From DATDDB01 sp035260545 (GTDB lineage Bacteria > Pseudomonadota > Gammaproteobacteria > Burkholderiales > Gallionellaceae), in contig DATFUZ010000040.1 of the NCBI GenBank assembly GCA_035260545.1, positions 1 to 64,000 of the forward strand: a DNA stretch of 64,000 nucleotides, in the 5' to 3' direction. Below the pieces are notes generated by a model. That model was not told the DNA's origin. It saw only the letters and a program-made list of their open reading frames with translations, and did no database searches. The position numbers were made by a program, and so were the translations under genes. Every line of letters begins with the position of its first letter. The stretch's first letter is position 1. Shown piece by piece: positions 1 to 8,273 of this stretch.

Positions 1-91
1 CATCTACCGCCAGGCCTGCACCAGCGCCGCAACCGGCTGCATGGCCGCGCTGGACGCGGATAAATACCTGTCCAGCCATCACCCAGTTTGA
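1..91 (+). CDS. trxB: Thioredoxin reductase, C-terminal end (partial)
   Basis: Only the last 29 codons are inside the window, read in the frame starting at base 2 and ending in TGA at 89-91. The peptide (IYRQACTSAATGCMAALDAD...) matches the C-terminus of bacterial TrxB, where the (A/T)GCMAALDAE stretch closes the FAD-binding domain. TrxB is the cytosolic flavoenzyme that reduces thioredoxin with NADPH. The stop codon overlaps the TTG start of the next gene, so the two are probably co-transcribed. The call rests on this short conserved tail alone. Confidence 0.85.
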   Translation, partial: IYRQACTSAATGCMAALDADKYLSSHHPV

Positions 92-642
92 GCGAAGACA
101 AGAAGCCGCCCGCGCCCGACGCCGACCTGCTCCGGCAGGCGCTGGCGGGCGTGACCCCGCTTCCGCCATCCGATCGCATCGCCCCCTCGAAACCCAAACC
201 CGCAGCCCGCGTGGGCGGACGCCAGCCGGTCGCGCCCGCGGCGGGGGACAACCTGTCCGATCACGGCGCAGGCGGCATCCCGCTCACCGAATTCGCGCGC
301 AACGGGATCTCGCGCCTGACGCTGCGCAAGCTGAAGCGCGGCCAATTCCCGGTGGAGGACAGCCTGGACCTGCACGGACTCACCACCGACGGCGCGCGCC
401 AGTTGCTGCTCGCATTCCTGCTCGATTCGAGCCAGCGCGGCCTGCGCTGCGTCGCCATCATCCACGGCAAGGGACGGCATACCGAAAGCGGCGAAGGCAT
501 CCTGAAAACCCTCACCCGCCACTGGCTGACCCAGCGCACGGAGGTGCTCGCATTCTGCGAGGCGCCGCCGAAGGCGGGCGGAAGCGGCGCCGTCTCGGTG
601 CTGCTCCGGGCCTCAGACGGCGCGACTGAAATATCCCCCTGA
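88..642 (+). CDS. Smr-domain protein (SmrA/YdaL-like)
   Basis: 184 residues from a TTG that overlaps the trxB stop (TTGA), which argues for translational coupling. The first 65 residues are proline- and alanine-rich and look disordered. The rest is an Smr (small MutS-related) domain: the LDLHGLT motif near residue 92, then IIHGKGRHTESGEGILK around 125-140 and a final strand ending near 170. LDxHG and the HGKG loop are the conserved residues of this nuclease-like family. Stand-alone Smr proteins are DNA- or RNA-nicking enzymes with poorly known cellular roles. The substrate here is unknown. Confidence 0.85.
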   Translation: MSEDKKPPAPDADLLRQALAGVTPLPPSDRIAPSKPKPAARVGGRQPVAPAAGDNLSDHGAGGIPLTEFARNGISRLTLRKLKRGQFPVEDSLDLHGLTTDGARQLLLAFLLDSSQRGLRCVAIIHGKGRHTESGEGILKTLTRHWLTQRTEVLAFCEAPPKAGGSGAVSVLLRASDGATEISP

Positions 643-661
643 CGCACAGGTGCGCCGCGCG

Positions 662-1993
662 CTACGAACCGCGGTCGACCTTTTCCGCCAGCGCGCGCAG
701 GGCCGGGGCAATGGTCACGGGGTAATCCTCTCCCCGCTCCAGCGTGGCGAGTGAGGCCGGCAGCGCCTGCAATTGATCCAGGACACGCGCACGCGCCTGC
801 GGCAACGCGGGCTGCGGCAGGCGCCGGCCATCGTGCATTGCGGTTACGAGCAGCGGCGTGCCGGGCTGCGCGTCGTCGTGCAGGCTGACCACATCGCCCG
901 TGAATCGCCCATTGCCGTCAAGGCTGCGCCACACCTGCTTGCGGCCCGGCCAGGTGGCTTTGCCGATCGAGCGCTTGCGGCGCGGCTTGCCGCCATACTC
1001 CTGCAACTTGTAGGCGCAGTCGAGATACGGCGCATCGGCCGAAGTATCGAGCCGCGTGCCGACGCCGAATCCGTCTATCGGCGCCCCGCCGGCAAGCAGG
1101 TCGCGCAATCGGTATTCGTCCAGGTCCCCGCTGGCAAAAATCGTCGTGGCCTGCAGCCCGCCTTCGTCGAGTATGCGCCGCACCTTCCTGGCGAGATCGC
1201 CCAGGTCGCCGCTGTCCAGACGCACGCCCTTTACCGCAATGCCTGCTGCGGTCAGTTCCGGCGCCAGTTGCACCACCTTGCGCGCCGCCGCCACGGTGTC
1301 GTAGGTGTCTATCAGCAGGATCACGTTTCCCGGCTGCGCATGAGCGAAATCGCGAAACGCCGCGGTTTCCGAATCGTGCGCCTGGACGAAGGAGTGCGCC
1401 ATGGTGCCGAACAAGGGGATGCCGAAACGCTGCCCGGCGAGCACCGTGGAGGAGCCGGAATATCCCGCCAGATAGGCTGCGCGCGCGGCCAGCAGACCGG
1501 CCTCCGCGCCATGCGCCCGGCGCAAGCCGAAATCCACCAGCAGCTTGCCGGGCGCTGCCAGCACCGAGCGTGCGGCCTTGGAGGCCAGCATGGTCTGGAA
1601 GTGCAGCAGGTTGATAATGCGCGTCTCCACCAGTTGCGCCTGCTGCAGAGGCGCGACCACGCGCAGCAGCGGCTCATCCGGAAAGCACAGCGTGCCCTCG
1701 GGCAATGCGTCCACCTCTCCCGTAAAGCGCCAGCCGGCGAGGCTGTCGATGAACGCGCCGGAAAAGCGTCCGGTACCGCGCAGCCACGCCAGTTCCTCCG
1801 CCGTGAACCGCGCCTGCTCCAGGAAATCCAGCACCTGCTCCAATCCCGCGGCCACGAGGAAATTGCGCCCCGCGGGCAGGCGGCGCACGAAGAATTCGAA
1901 CACCGCGATGTCATTCATGCCGCGCTCGAAGTAGCCCTGCAGCATGGTTAGCTGATAGAGGTCGGTCAGCAGCAGGCTGGATTCGCTGTTCAT
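662..1993 (-). CDS. pncB: Nicotinate phosphoribosyltransferase
   Basis: 443 residues from the ATG at 1993; a longer reading frame upstream only overlaps pncA in another frame and has no family resemblance. It makes nicotinate mononucleotide from nicotinate and PRPP in the Preiss-Handler NAD salvage route. Family blocks are visible: LLTDLYQLTMLQGYFERG at the N-terminus, DFGLRRAHG near residue 155, the GTMAHSFVQAHDSE block with the conserved histidines, and VRLDSGDLGDLARKVR. The start overlaps the pncA stop by 4 bases (ATGA), so the two salvage enzymes are translationally coupled. It is the last gene of the long minus-strand stress cluster. Confidence 0.93.
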   Translation of the reverse strand: MNSESSLLLTDLYQLTMLQGYFERGMNDIAVFEFFVRRLPAGRNFLVAAGLEQVLDFLEQARFTAEELAWLRGTGRFSGAFIDSLAGWRFTGEVDALPEGTLCFPDEPLLRVVAPLQQAQLVETRIINLLHFQTMLASKAARSVLAAPGKLLVDFGLRRAHGAEAGLLAARAAYLAGYSGSSTVLAGQRFGIPLFGTMAHSFVQAHDSETAAFRDFAHAQPGNVILLIDTYDTVAAARKVVQLAPELTAAGIAVKGVRLDSGDLGDLARKVRRILDEGGLQATTIFASGDLDEYRLRDLLAGGAPIDGFGVGTRLDTSADAPYLDCAYKLQEYGGKPRRKRSIGKATWPGRKQVWRSLDGNGRFTGDVVSLHDDAQPGTPLLVTAMHDGRRLPQPALPQARARVLDQLQALPASLATLERGEDYPVTIAPALRALAEKVDRGS

Positions 1994-2577
1994 GGCGTCA
2001 ACGCCCCGGATTCGATGAGGTGCGCCCCCAGCCGCTTCATCTCGGCAAGCGCCCGCGCGCCGTCGCCCGGCTTCACATCCACCGCACGCACCGCGTCTAC
2101 GAGCACAAAGTATTCGTACCCCAGCGCGTGCGCGTCTATGGCAGTATTGAGCACGCAATAATCGGTGGCGAGCCCGCCGATGAAAATCCGCCGCACCCCG
2201 GCACGCTTGAGCCGCTGATCCAGATCGGTCCCGCCGAACACGGAATAGGCCTCACGGTCGCGGGAATCGCCCTTGTTGACGATCCCCGCGCCAGGCGGCA
2301 GCCTGAGATCAGGCGAAAATTCCGCACCATGCGTATTCTGCACGCAATGCACGGCCCACGGGCCGCCCTGCTCGCGGAACGAACAATGGCCGGCTGGATG
2401 CCAGTCGCGCGAGGCAAAGATCGGCAGGCCCTTGCCCTCAAACAGCGCCACGCAAAGATTGAGCGGAGGGATGACCTCGTCGCCGTGCTTGACGCCGAGC
2501 GCCCCGCCGGGCAAGAAGTCGTACTGAACGTCCACAACCAGCAGCGCATCACCCTTCTGCAAGCGGATTTCTTCCAT
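1990..2577 (-). CDS. pncA: Nicotinamidase (pyrazinamidase)
   Basis: 195 residues of the isochorismatase-like hydrolase fold; it converts nicotinamide to nicotinate, the substrate of the next gene. The catalytic triad is visible as Asp in VVDVQYDFLPGGAL, Lys in VNKGDSRDREAYS and Cys in GLATDYCVLNT. The metal site is the Asp and two His of SRDWHPAGHCSF. A strong ribosome site (AAGGGGTG) sits just upstream of the ATG and overlaps the rtcB stop, only 4 bases away. Placement between rtcB and pncB puts NAD salvage under the same control as RNA repair. Confidence 0.94.
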   Translation of the reverse strand: MEEIRLQKGDALLVVDVQYDFLPGGALGVKHGDEVIPPLNLCVALFEGKGLPIFASRDWHPAGHCSFREQGGPWAVHCVQNTHGAEFSPDLRLPPGAGIVNKGDSRDREAYSVFGGTDLDQRLKRAGVRRIFIGGLATDYCVLNTAIDAHALGYEYFVLVDAVRAVDVKPGDGARALAEMKRLGAHLIESGALTP

Positions 2578-2581
2578 GGGT

Positions 2582-4012
2582 TCACCCCTTGATGCAGACC
2601 AGCGGCGCGAGCCGGGCCACTTTGCGCGCCAGCCCCGCGCGATCCGCCGCGTCCACCACCGCGCTCACATCCTTGTATGCGCCCGGCGCCTCCTCGGCCA
2701 CGCCGCGCCAGGAAGGACTGCGGATCAGGATGCCGCGGCCAGCCAGTTCGTCTACTACCTCGCGGCCGCGCCAGCGGCGCATCGCCTCGTGGCGGCTCAT
2801 GGCGCGGCCTGCGCCGTGGCAGGCGGAGCCGAAGGCCAGTTCCATGCCGCGCACCGTCCCTGCCAGAATGTAGGACGCAGTGCCCATGCTGCCGCCGATC
2901 AGCACCGGCTGGCCCGCTTCGCGCAGCGCGGGGGGAATATCGGGATGGCCCGGACCGAAGGCGCGCGTCGCGCCCTTGCGATGCACGTACAGCCGGCGTC
3001 GGCGTCCGTCTAATTCATGCTCCTCCACCTTGCAGGTGTTGTGCGAAACGTCGTAGAGCAGCGGCAGGCGCGAGCCGGGCAGCAACTGCGCGAATACGTC
3101 GCGCAGCAACTGGGTGAGAATCTGCCGGTTGGCGAGCGCGCAGTTGATGGCGGCGCGCATTGCCCCGAGGTAGCGCCGCCCGGTATCCGACGCGATCGGC
3201 GCGCACGCCAGTTCGCGGTCAGGCAGGACGATGCCGTGGCGTGGCGCAGTAACCGTCATCTGCTTCAGGAACTCGGTGCCGATCTGGTGCCCCAGCCCGC
3301 GCGAGCCACAGTGTATGCTGACCACCACATCGTCCGCCGCGATCCCGAAGGCCGCGGCAATCTTCTCGTCAAAGATCTCCGCGACGCGCTGCACTTCGAG
3401 GTAATGGTTGCCCGAGCCCAGCGTCCCCATTTCGTCGCGCTGGCGCTTCTTGGCGTGATCCGACACTGCGGCAGGCTCTGCGCCCGCCATGCAGCCGCCC
3501 TCCTCGATACGCGCCAGATCGGCCTCCGTGCCGTAGCCTTGGGCCACCGCCCAGCGGGCGCCGCCTTGCAGCATCGCATCCATTTCCTGGCCCGAAAGCC
3601 GCAGGCCACCGGTACTCCCCAGGCCCGCGGGAATGGCGCGCGCCAGCGCATCGGCCAGTAGCACCTTGTGCGCCTCCACCTCGTCGGACTTCAGCCCGGT
3701 ATGCAGGCAGCGCACCCCGCAGGAAATGTCGAAGCCCACGCCGCCGGCCGAGACCACGCCTCCTTCCTCTGCGTCGAATGCCGCCACCCCGCCGATGGGA
3801 AAGCCGTAGCCCCAGTGCGCGTCCGGCATGGCATAGGACGCGCGCACGATGCCCGGCAGCATGGCGACGTTTGCCGCCTGCTCGCGCACCTTGTCGTCCA
3901 TGGCGCGCATAAGCGCCTCGTCGGCGTAGATCACGGCAGGCACGCGCATCGCACCGGTCGCGGGCAGCCGCCACTCGTACGCCGATATTCGGTCGAAGCC
4001 GGAAAGGTTCAT
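2582..4012 (-). CDS. rtcB: RtcB RNA-splicing ligase
   Basis: 476 residues from the ATG at 4012, chosen because AAGGA lies 5 bases upstream; an in-frame ATG at 4018 is too close to that site. RtcB joins RNA 2',3'-cyclic phosphate (or 3'-phosphate) ends to 5'-OH ends using GTP and Mn2+. The family's metal ligands are present in GFDISCGVR, LGSGNHYLEV and SIHCGSRGLGHQ, and the guanylylated histidine in SACHGAGRAMSR. Archease, its activating partner, is encoded 10 bases upstream. In E. coli rtcBA is under RtcR and sigma-54; no RtcR or rtcA gene is seen here, so control is likely shared with the chaperone genes. Confidence 0.96.
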   Translation of the reverse strand: MNLSGFDRISAYEWRLPATGAMRVPAVIYADEALMRAMDDKVREQAANVAMLPGIVRASYAMPDAHWGYGFPIGGVAAFDAEEGGVVSAGGVGFDISCGVRCLHTGLKSDEVEAHKVLLADALARAIPAGLGSTGGLRLSGQEMDAMLQGGARWAVAQGYGTEADLARIEEGGCMAGAEPAAVSDHAKKRQRDEMGTLGSGNHYLEVQRVAEIFDEKIAAAFGIAADDVVVSIHCGSRGLGHQIGTEFLKQMTVTAPRHGIVLPDRELACAPIASDTGRRYLGAMRAAINCALANRQILTQLLRDVFAQLLPGSRLPLLYDVSHNTCKVEEHELDGRRRRLYVHRKGATRAFGPGHPDIPPALREAGQPVLIGGSMGTASYILAGTVRGMELAFGSACHGAGRAMSRHEAMRRWRGREVVDELAGRGILIRSPSWRGVAEEAPGAYKDVSAVVDAADRAGLARKVARLAPLVCIKG

Positions 4013-4022
4013 GTCCATCCTT

Positions 4023-4436
4023 TCATACGTCCACCACACATTCGGCTATCCATTGCCCGCCTTCCTCGCGCACCGAAAGCGCGGTGTAGGTCGCCCCCTT
4101 GGGCTCGACCGCGGGATGATGACGCGCCACGTCCACCGCCTCGCCCCATGCCGCGCCATGCAGACCGCCATCCGTGATTCGCACCTCATACCTGGCGAAC
4201 AGCATGTGGCGCGTCGCCATTTCAAATATGACGGCATTCAGCCAGTCCGTCAGCAGCAGTTCCACATCAGGCGCTTCGCAGTGCAGTTCGACCATTTCCT
4301 GCGCCCTCACCGTGTCCGGATCGGTCACCACGGCGGTTAACGCCATGGCGGCCTGCTCGAATGCCTCGGCGCAGGTTGAACCCATCCCGCGCACCCCGAT
4401 GTCGGCCCGGTGCTCGAAGTGCTCGTAGCGATTCAT
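4023..4436 (-). CDS. Archease (RtcB activator)
   Basis: 137 residues from the ATG at 4436 (MNRYEHFEHRADIGVRG). The HRADIGVRG block supplies the conserved acidic metal ligand near the N-terminus, and the protein ends in Val-Asp-Val, where archeases carry another functional acidic residue. LLTDWLNAVIFE and the GEAVDVARHHPAVEPKGAT stretch are also family features. Archease speeds up guanylylation of RtcB and allows multiple turnover. It lies 10 bases from both dnaJ upstream and rtcB downstream, so the three are one transcript. Confidence 0.94.
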   Translation of the reverse strand: MNRYEHFEHRADIGVRGMGSTCAEAFEQAAMALTAVVTDPDTVRAQEMVELHCEAPDVELLLTDWLNAVIFEMATRHMLFARYEVRITDGGLHGAAWGEAVDVARHHPAVEPKGATYTALSVREEGGQWIAECVVDV

Positions 4437-4446
4437 GGCGCTCGCC

Positions 4447-5544
4447 TCAATCCCCCATTTCGCGCAGTTTGTCATACAAATCGCGCTCCTTCGCCGAGAG
4501 ATGCTCCGGCACATGAATCCTTATCCTCAGCAGCAGGTCGCCCCTGCCCTTTTCCCTGAAGCGGGGCAAGCCCTTGCCGCGCAAGCGAAGCACGGCATCG
4601 GGCTGGGTGCCGGCGGGTACGGTCACGGCTGCGTCGGCCTCCAGCGTCGGCACGGTGAGCAGGGCGCCCAGCACCGCGTCTGTAATCGAAATGGTCTCTT
4701 CCCGCCACAGGTCTGCGCCCGAACGGCTGAAGCGCGCGTCCGCCGCGCTGCGCACCATCACGAACAGGTCGCCGGGTGGCCCGCCGATCTCCGGGCTGGC
4801 CTCACCTTTACCCGCGACTTTCAGCACCATGCCGTCTTCTATGCCGGGCGGAATGGTGATGCCGAGCGACTCGGCCCTCTCGACCTGCCCCAGCCCGCCG
4901 CATATTTTGCACGGCTTTTCGATGGTGACGCCGCGACCGCTGCAGGCGGGGCAAATGGTGGTTTGCTGAATATAGATGTTGCCGCCGCCTTCACGCCGGG
5001 CGTGGGTAATGCGCCCCGTGCCATGGCAGGTGGCGCAGGTCACAGGCCGAGTGCCCTTTTCGGCGCCGCTGCCGTTGCACGCCTCGCACACGGCCTGCCG
5101 CATGAAGCGCACCTGCTCCTCGCCGCCGCGCGCGACCTGTTCGAGGGAAACCGTCATCGCGATCTCGACATCCTGGCCTTTCGCCGGGCCGGGCCGGCGA
5201 TGGCGGAATAACTGGTCGAACAGCCCGCCGCCGATGCCCCCGATGCCGCCGAGTCCTCCGCTGCCGAAGATGTCGCCGAAATCGATGCCGCCAAACAGAT
5301 CCTCCGCCGAGAAGCCCGACACGCCGGCAAAGCCGCGGTTGTCGTACTCCGCCCGCTTCGCGGGATCGGACAGGACGGCGTAGGCCTCGGCGATCTCCTT
5401 GAAACGCTCCTCCGCCCCGGCCGCCTTGTTGCGGTCGGGGTGGTACTTCAGTGCAAGCGTGCGGAACGCATCCTTGATGGCCTTTGCATCCGCATCGCGG
5501 GACACGCCCAGCACCTCGTAGTAATCGCGCTTTGCATCGGAAAT
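4447..5544 (-). CDS. dnaJ: DnaJ co-chaperone with apparent ATT start
   Basis: 365 residues if translation begins at the ATT at 5544-5542; the only in-frame ATG/GTG/TTG candidate near the front is a GTG at 5514, which would remove the first helix residues KRDYYE of the J domain. AGGAG sits 6 bases before the ATT and an in-frame TAG lies at 5571-5569. Domains in order: J domain with the HPD motif (KYHPDRN), a Gly/Phe-rich linker with runs of GGIGG, four CxxCxGxG zinc repeats ([32 protein letters not shown]) and the two C-terminal substrate-binding domains. It stimulates the Hsp70 ATPase, presumably that of the nearby dnaK gene. A MITE sits directly upstream. Confidence 0.93.
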   Translation of the reverse strand: MSDAKRDYYEVLGVSRDADAKAIKDAFRTLALKYHPDRNKAAGAEERFKEIAEAYAVLSDPAKRAEYDNRGFAGVSGFSAEDLFGGIDFGDIFGSGGLGGIGGIGGGLFDQLFRHRRPGPAKGQDVEIAMTVSLEQVARGGEEQVRFMRQAVCEACNGSGAEKGTRPVTCATCHGTGRITHARREGGGNIYIQQTTICPACSGRGVTIEKPCKICGGLGQVERAESLGITIPPGIEDGMVLKVAGKGEASPEIGGPPGDLFVMVRSAADARFSRSGADLWREETISITDAVLGALLTVPTLEADAAVTVPAGTQPDAVLRLRGKGLPRFREKGRGDLLLRIRIHVPEHLSAKERDLYDKLREMGD

Positions 5545-5550
5545 GGCGTT

Positions 5551-5555
5551 CTCCT
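5551..5555 (-). promoter_or_regulatory. Shine-Dalgarno AGGAG that selects the dnaJ ATT start
   Basis: The minus strand reads AGGAG, six bases, then ATT and the codons for [12 protein letters not shown]. The spacing is ideal for ATT and far too long for the GTG 30 bases further on. This site is the main evidence for the ATT start. Confidence 0.7.
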
Positions 5556-5572
5556 GGCGATTGCGGCCCTAG

Positions 5573-5941
5573 GGAAACACTGAATAAGTCCCGCATGGCC
5601 GCGCGCTCGGCTTTGCGGGGTGGGATGCAAGGCGTGCGACACGGCGAATGGTCATTCCATTCGCAAGGAGCACAACGCAGCAGACCACCCGCAAAACCAG
5701 CGCCCGTGCGGGTTGCGGCAGAATCGCGTGCTCCCGGCGTTGCGCTCCTCGGCGTCGTAGAATGACTGCTGCGATGACACGGCGCGCGAAGCGTTTGGTG
5801 CGGGAATCGCAGCAGGCGGCTGCTCCCGCAAACGGCTGGCTTCGCCAGTAACGTGTCACAGCCGCCACCTTCGTCGCGCGCCTTGTGATCATCGCGATTT
5901 TGCCGGCAACGCGGCTCATGAAGGACTTGTTCAGCGCTTCC
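5573..5941. mobile_element. IS5-type MITE (369 bp, non-autonomous)
   Basis: The element is bounded by 19-bp inverted repeats, GGAAACACTGAATAAGTCC on the left and GGAAGCGCTGAACAAGTCC read inward from the right, which match at 16 of 19 positions. Both ends are flanked by CTAG (5569-5572 and 5942-5945), a 4-bp target duplication of the YTAR type used by IS5-group elements. The ends also resemble the known IS5 terminus, which begins GGAAGGTGCGAATAAG. No transposase is encoded. A perfect internal hairpin (GCGAATGG-5 nt-CCATTCGC) lies at 5644-5664. It separates the small gene ending at 5961 from dnaJ. Confidence 0.8.
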
Positions 5942-5960
5942 CTAGGTATGGGCGGACATC

Positions 5961-6191
5961 TCACAGACCGACCTTGGTCGCCTGCGGATCGACGCCGCGG
6001 ACGATGTCCAGTATCCTGCTGCCTTCGACCGCCTCGGGATCGTATTTCACCACCAGCGCATGGGGGTGCGGTTTATGCTCGAATTCCGCACAGTCCACGC
6101 CCACGCAGCCTTCCACCTTTCTTTCCAGGTTCGCACGCGCATCGTGATCGAACTCGGGGTGAACATATATCAGCATGTCTACGGTACTCAT
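5961..6191 (-). CDS. Small ferredoxin-fold (HMA-like) protein
   Basis: 76 residues from the ATG at 6191, which follows AAAGGAG. The predicted pattern is strand-helix-strand-strand-helix-strand, as in heavy-metal-associated domains: MLIYVHP, DARANLERKVEGCVGV, AEFEH, ALVVKYDP, SRILDIVRGV. The usual CxxC metal loop is missing from the first loop; instead there are scattered His (HPEFDH, HKPHPH) and two Cys. It lies between dnaK and dnaJ on the same strand. I do not recognise a characterised homologue, and function is unknown; metal sensing or a co-chaperone role are guesses. Confidence 0.7.
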   Translation of the reverse strand: MSTVDMLIYVHPEFDHDARANLERKVEGCVGVDCAEFEHKPHPHALVVKYDPEAVEGSRILDIVRGVDPQATKVGL

Positions 6192-6404
6192 GATCGTCTC
6201 CTTTACAGATCTGCGGCAATGCCCCGCAAGGAGCATCACCATGACCCCGACAACATGTGCGATTGCATTTGGCTTCCTTGAGGCTGCAACGCACGGGCCG
6301 GGGAAAATCCCGTCGCCACTGCAGGCTGCTTCCACCGCCCCTTCCAAAACCGGGCCTGAACGGCGACGCCTGACGGCCACATCATTGTCCGCAATCCTGT
6401 CACA

Positions 6405-8249
6405 TCATTTGGCCTCGCGGAACTGGGCGTCGACCACGCGCTCGCCCGTTTCCTTGCCGGCTTCCGTCTTGGCGTAGGGCGTCTGCGTATAGACGCCCGC
6501 GCCGGGCTGCTGCGAATAGATGGCCACGCCCGCTTCCTTCACCAGCTTGCGCAGCGCATCGGCCTTTTCGCTTGCGGCGGCGACATCGCGCTTCGCCAGC
6601 GCGCCGCGCGCATCGCGCAACGCCGCCTCGATCTTGCCCTTCATGTCCGCGGTGAGCTTGTCCGGGAACTCGGCCAGCATGCGCTCCGCCTCATAGCAAA
6701 TGGAATCGGCGGCATTCAGCTTGTCCACCTCTTCGCGCCGCTTCTTGTCCTCCTCGGCATGCTGCTCGGCCTCGTGGATCATGCGTTCCTTGTCCTCCGC
6801 CTTCAGCCGGGTCGAGCCGCTGATGCGTATGGACTGGGACTTGTTCGTCGCCATATCCTTCGCCGTAACGTTGAGTATCCCGCTGGCGTCGATGTCGAAG
6901 GTGACTTCTATCTTGGGCACGCCGCGCGGCGCCGGCGGCAGGCCGTCGAGGTTGAATTCGCCCAGGCTGGTGTTGTCCGCCGACATCTGGCGCTCCCCCT
7001 GGAACACGTGGATGGTGACGCTGGTCTGCATGTCGGCGGCGGTGGTGAAGGTTTCCGCCTTCCTCACCGGCACCGGGGTGTTGCGCGAGATCAGCGCGGT
7101 GGCCACGCCGCCCAGGGTCTCTACGCCCAGGGTAAGCGGTGTCACGTCCACCAGCACAATGTCGCTCACCTCGCCCGAGAGCACGCCGGCCTGGATAGCG
7201 GCGCCGCTGGCGACGCATTCCATGGGATCCACGCCGGACTCGGACTTCTTGCCGAAGATGCCCTCAAAATAGCTGCGCACGCTGGGCATGCGCGTCGGCC
7301 CGCCGACGAACACGACTTTGTCTACCTTGTCCGGCGTGATGCCCGCATCCTTCAGCGCCTGCTCCACCGGCCCGCGGCAGCGCTCGATGATGGGCCGCAC
7401 CACGCGCTCCAGATCGGTGCGCGTTACGTCCATGTCGAGGTGTCTGGGTTCTCCCGCCGCTGCGGCAATATAGGGAAGGCTGATATGGGTGGACGTGGTC
7501 GTGGTCAGTTCGATCTTGGCCAGTTCGGCAGCCTCCATCAGCCGCGCGAACGCTTTGTCGTCCTGGGCGAGGTCGATGCCCGTGTCTTTCTGGAAGCGCT
7601 CCACGAGGCTGCGGAACAGCGCCACGTTCATGTCGGTTCCGCCCAGTTGAGTATCGCCGCTGGTGGCCTTCACCTCGAACACGCCCTTGCCGAATTCCAT
7701 GACGGTGACATCCAGCGTGCCGCCGCCGAAATCAATCACGGCGATGCGCAACTCCTGGCCCGCCCGGTCCAGCCCGTAGGCGAGCGCGGCGGCGGTAGGC
7801 TCGTTGACCAGGCGCACGACCTCCAGGCCGGCAATACCGCAGGCGTCCTTGGTGGCGGAGCGCTGGTTGTCGTCGAAATACGCCGGCACTGTCACCACGG
7901 CCTTGCTCACCGGCTCGCCGAGGAAGGCCTCGGCATCGCGCTTGATCTTCTGCAGCAGAAAGGCGGAGAGTTGCTCGGGAGAGTAGGTGTGGCTGCGCAG
8001 GCGGATTTTCTCGCGCTGGCCCATACGCCGCTTGAAGGCCGTGGTAGTGCCCTCGGGATTGGCTGCGGCCTGGCGGCGCGCCGGTTCGCCCACGATGAGC
8101 TGGCCGTCCGCGGTTTCGGCCACGTAGCTGGGAAATGCCTTGCCGCCCAGGCTCACGCCCTCCGCACTGGGAATAATGACCGGTCTGCCCCCCCGCAGCA
8201 CGGCGGCTGCGGAATTCGATGTGCCGAGATCAATGCCAATGATGGCCAT
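6405..8249 (-). CDS. dnaK: Hsp70 chaperone (DnaK-type)
   Basis: 614 residues with a strong GAAGGAGG site before the ATG. The nucleotide-binding domain shows phosphate loop [46 protein letters not shown] and [12 protein letters not shown]; the substrate-binding domain begins after [13 protein letters not shown] near residue 370. It ends [13 protein letters not shown] rather than the classical EEVKD tail and is a little shorter than housekeeping DnaK. No grpE is adjacent, and it travels with a Lon-like protease. This suggests a second, specialised Hsp70 rather than the main copy; that is inference, since the rest of the genome is not visible. Confidence 0.93.
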   Translation of the reverse strand: MAIIGIDLGTSNSAAAVLRGGRPVIIPSAEGVSLGGKAFPSYVAETADGQLIVGEPARRQAAANPEGTTTAFKRRMGQREKIRLRSHTYSPEQLSAFLLQKIKRDAEAFLGEPVSKAVVTVPAYFDDNQRSATKDACGIAGLEVVRLVNEPTAAALAYGLDRAGQELRIAVIDFGGGTLDVTVMEFGKGVFEVKATSGDTQLGGTDMNVALFRSLVERFQKDTGIDLAQDDKAFARLMEAAELAKIELTTTTSTHISLPYIAAAAGEPRHLDMDVTRTDLERVVRPIIERCRGPVEQALKDAGITPDKVDKVVFVGGPTRMPSVRSYFEGIFGKKSESGVDPMECVASGAAIQAGVLSGEVSDIVLVDVTPLTLGVETLGGVATALISRNTPVPVRKAETFTTAADMQTSVTIHVFQGERQMSADNTSLGEFNLDGLPPAPRGVPKIEVTFDIDASGILNVTAKDMATNKSQSIRISGSTRLKAEDKERMIHEAEQHAEEDKKRREEVDKLNAADSICYEAERMLAEFPDKLTADMKGKIEAALRDARGALAKRDVAAASEKADALRKLVKEAGVAIYSQQPGAGVYTQTPYAKTEAGKETGERVVDAQFREAK

Positions 8250-8273
8250 GATGCCTCCTTCTGTCGACGGGTG

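Noticed and set aside
773..1951. Long plus-strand open frame across pncB
   Set aside because: It is the antisense shadow of a clear pncB gene in GC-rich DNA, with no recognisable domains and low-complexity composition.
5448..5642. Minus-strand frame with an ATG next to the dnaJ ribosome site
   Set aside because: The ATG at 5537-5535 is out of frame with the J domain and the frame runs into meaningless sequence, so it does not explain the dnaJ start.
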